This document shows positions 63,111 to 64,000 of a DNA stretch of 64,000 nucleotides, piece by piece (the stretch's first letter is position 1; every line of letters starts with the position of its first letter). The notes under the pieces were generated by a model, which saw only the letters and a list, made by a program, of their open reading frames with translations, did not search any database and was not told where the DNA came from. A program made the position numbers and the translations under genes. Origin of the DNA: Paracyclopina nana. Lineage: Eukaryota; Arthropoda; Copepoda; Cyclopoida; Cyclopettidae. The DNA is taken from the NCBI GenBank assembly GCA_019096065.1, contig JAGUCH010000001.1, forward strand, positions 1,798,001-1,862,000. The letters run 5' to 3'.

Positions 63111-64000
63111 CTTAACTTTTCCTTCATCAGCAGCTAACGGCAGGTGCAATTTCGCAAGATTAAAGCTTCACGGGGCATTTGAGCATCTAGAAGAAAGTTT
63201 AATGCCGAAGTGTGCAAATTTTCGCATCATTTGTGCTTACTCTGACTCATCATCGAGGTGCACAGAAAGTGTGGAAAAAATTATGCTTTGCAGGTTGTTT
63301 TGTTCAAAATCAGCCATTTGTGAAAGTCGACAGAGGAACCTGGATTAATTTGGTGCTAATTAAAAGTAAACAAGGGCTGAATAGGGCCATTTGTTTGATT
63401 TTGTCATTTGCTCATTAACTCGAGCCACTGGGCTTTCTAAAGGCCAATTTGAGGCCGACAAGGCTCTCTTGTTGCTTTCTGGACATGTTGGAGTTGAGCC
63501 TGCTTTTTTTTGTGTATAGCAGTTGCAGCAGATATCAGATGCAGATAGTTGACGTTTACTGCGGACAAAATGCCATATTCATCCAGCAGGAGCAAAAAAG
63601 TTTTCCCTTTTACTCACATCTCATAAAGCTATCATACGTAGACCTGGTTTTGCACTGCGAGGCAAAACCTCGAAAAAAGTCCATCATAGTATTTCCCCAC
63701 CTCTATTTGCAGCTCTTTGTGTCAGAGTTCCCAGCCTGTGCACAAAGTTGAGTTGGCGTGCATTTCAGCCAAAAGTTCTTTTGCATCTCGTTCTGTCACA
63801 TTCAGAGATCTATACTTTTTGGCATGAAAAATTGATGCAGAAGCCAGAATACATCAAAATATTCTATTGCCGCCAGCCTGCAAACTTTTTCCAGGGGAAA
63901 CTCTAAAAGTGTCTCCTATCTAGCAACTTTTGAGACTAATGGGTTGCAGACTTTGCTGCTTTCCCTTTTTTCCCTACTGCTATATCAAACAACTTTGAGA
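63111..64000 (+). other. host intron downstream of the giant element
   Basis: AT-rich host sequence resuming after the duplication. No further sestrin exon or other gene was seen up to the window end. Confidence 0.55.

Noticed and set aside
1-64000. CRISPR arrays, bacterial operons, ribosome binding sites, rRNA genes
   Set aside because: None was seen. The only regular tandem repeat is a 16-bp minisatellite without spacers, and the gene structures are eukaryotic.

Overview
This window looks like nuclear DNA of an invertebrate animal. Almost all of it is the intron space of one host gene, and two LTR retroelements have inserted there. The host DNA is AT-rich, has no bacterial gene layout, and carries GT-AG introns (the first visible one is about 53 bp). 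A 44-codon exon at 39376-39507 reads as the N-terminal part of the sestrin domain. The start-codon exon is probably 236-305, so the intron between them is about 39 kb. The species cannot be named from sequence alone.

Layout: 1-305 holds the start of the host gene. 306-8038 is intron. 8039-9051 holds a cluster of three inverted-repeat (MITE-like) elements. 9239-9404 holds two tRNA-like sequences with Pol III-type features. The second is split by a complete 9.24-kb Ty3-type endogenous retrovirus (9405-18644, minus strand) with identical 245-bp LTRs. It has gag, gag-pol joined by a textbook -1 frameshift signal, and an env that resembles the glycoproteins of chuviruses. 18645-39375 is intron with a 16-bp minisatellite (30056-30455). 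The sestrin exon follows.

39915-63105 is a giant (23.2 kb) LTR element in the sense orientation of the host gene. Its LTRs are about 925 bp, differ by one base insertion, and are flanked by the 5-bp duplication TTGCT. The left 13 kb holds a long leader, gag, and a protease-RT-RNase H-integrase pol that is broken in the RT/RNase H region. The right 10 kb is the unusual part. It carries at least two antisense genes with canonical short introns (304 aa and 135 aa) and their own poly(A) signals, and two intronless sense genes (371 aa and 628 aa) with their own TATA boxes. The 628-aa product has a signal peptide and a C-terminal membrane anchor, as an envelope protein would. Introns occur only in the antisense genes, which is what a retroelement copied through its sense RNA should preserve.

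How the genes work together: the Ty3 element looks like a complete, recently inserted retrovirus-like unit (Gag, Gag-Pol by frameshift, Env by splicing). The giant element looks like a retroelement that picked up a cassette of separately promoted genes. Its own pol is damaged here although its LTRs are young, so this copy may have been mobilised in trans or may contain assembly errors. The antisense spliced cassette is the best candidate for an undescribed system.
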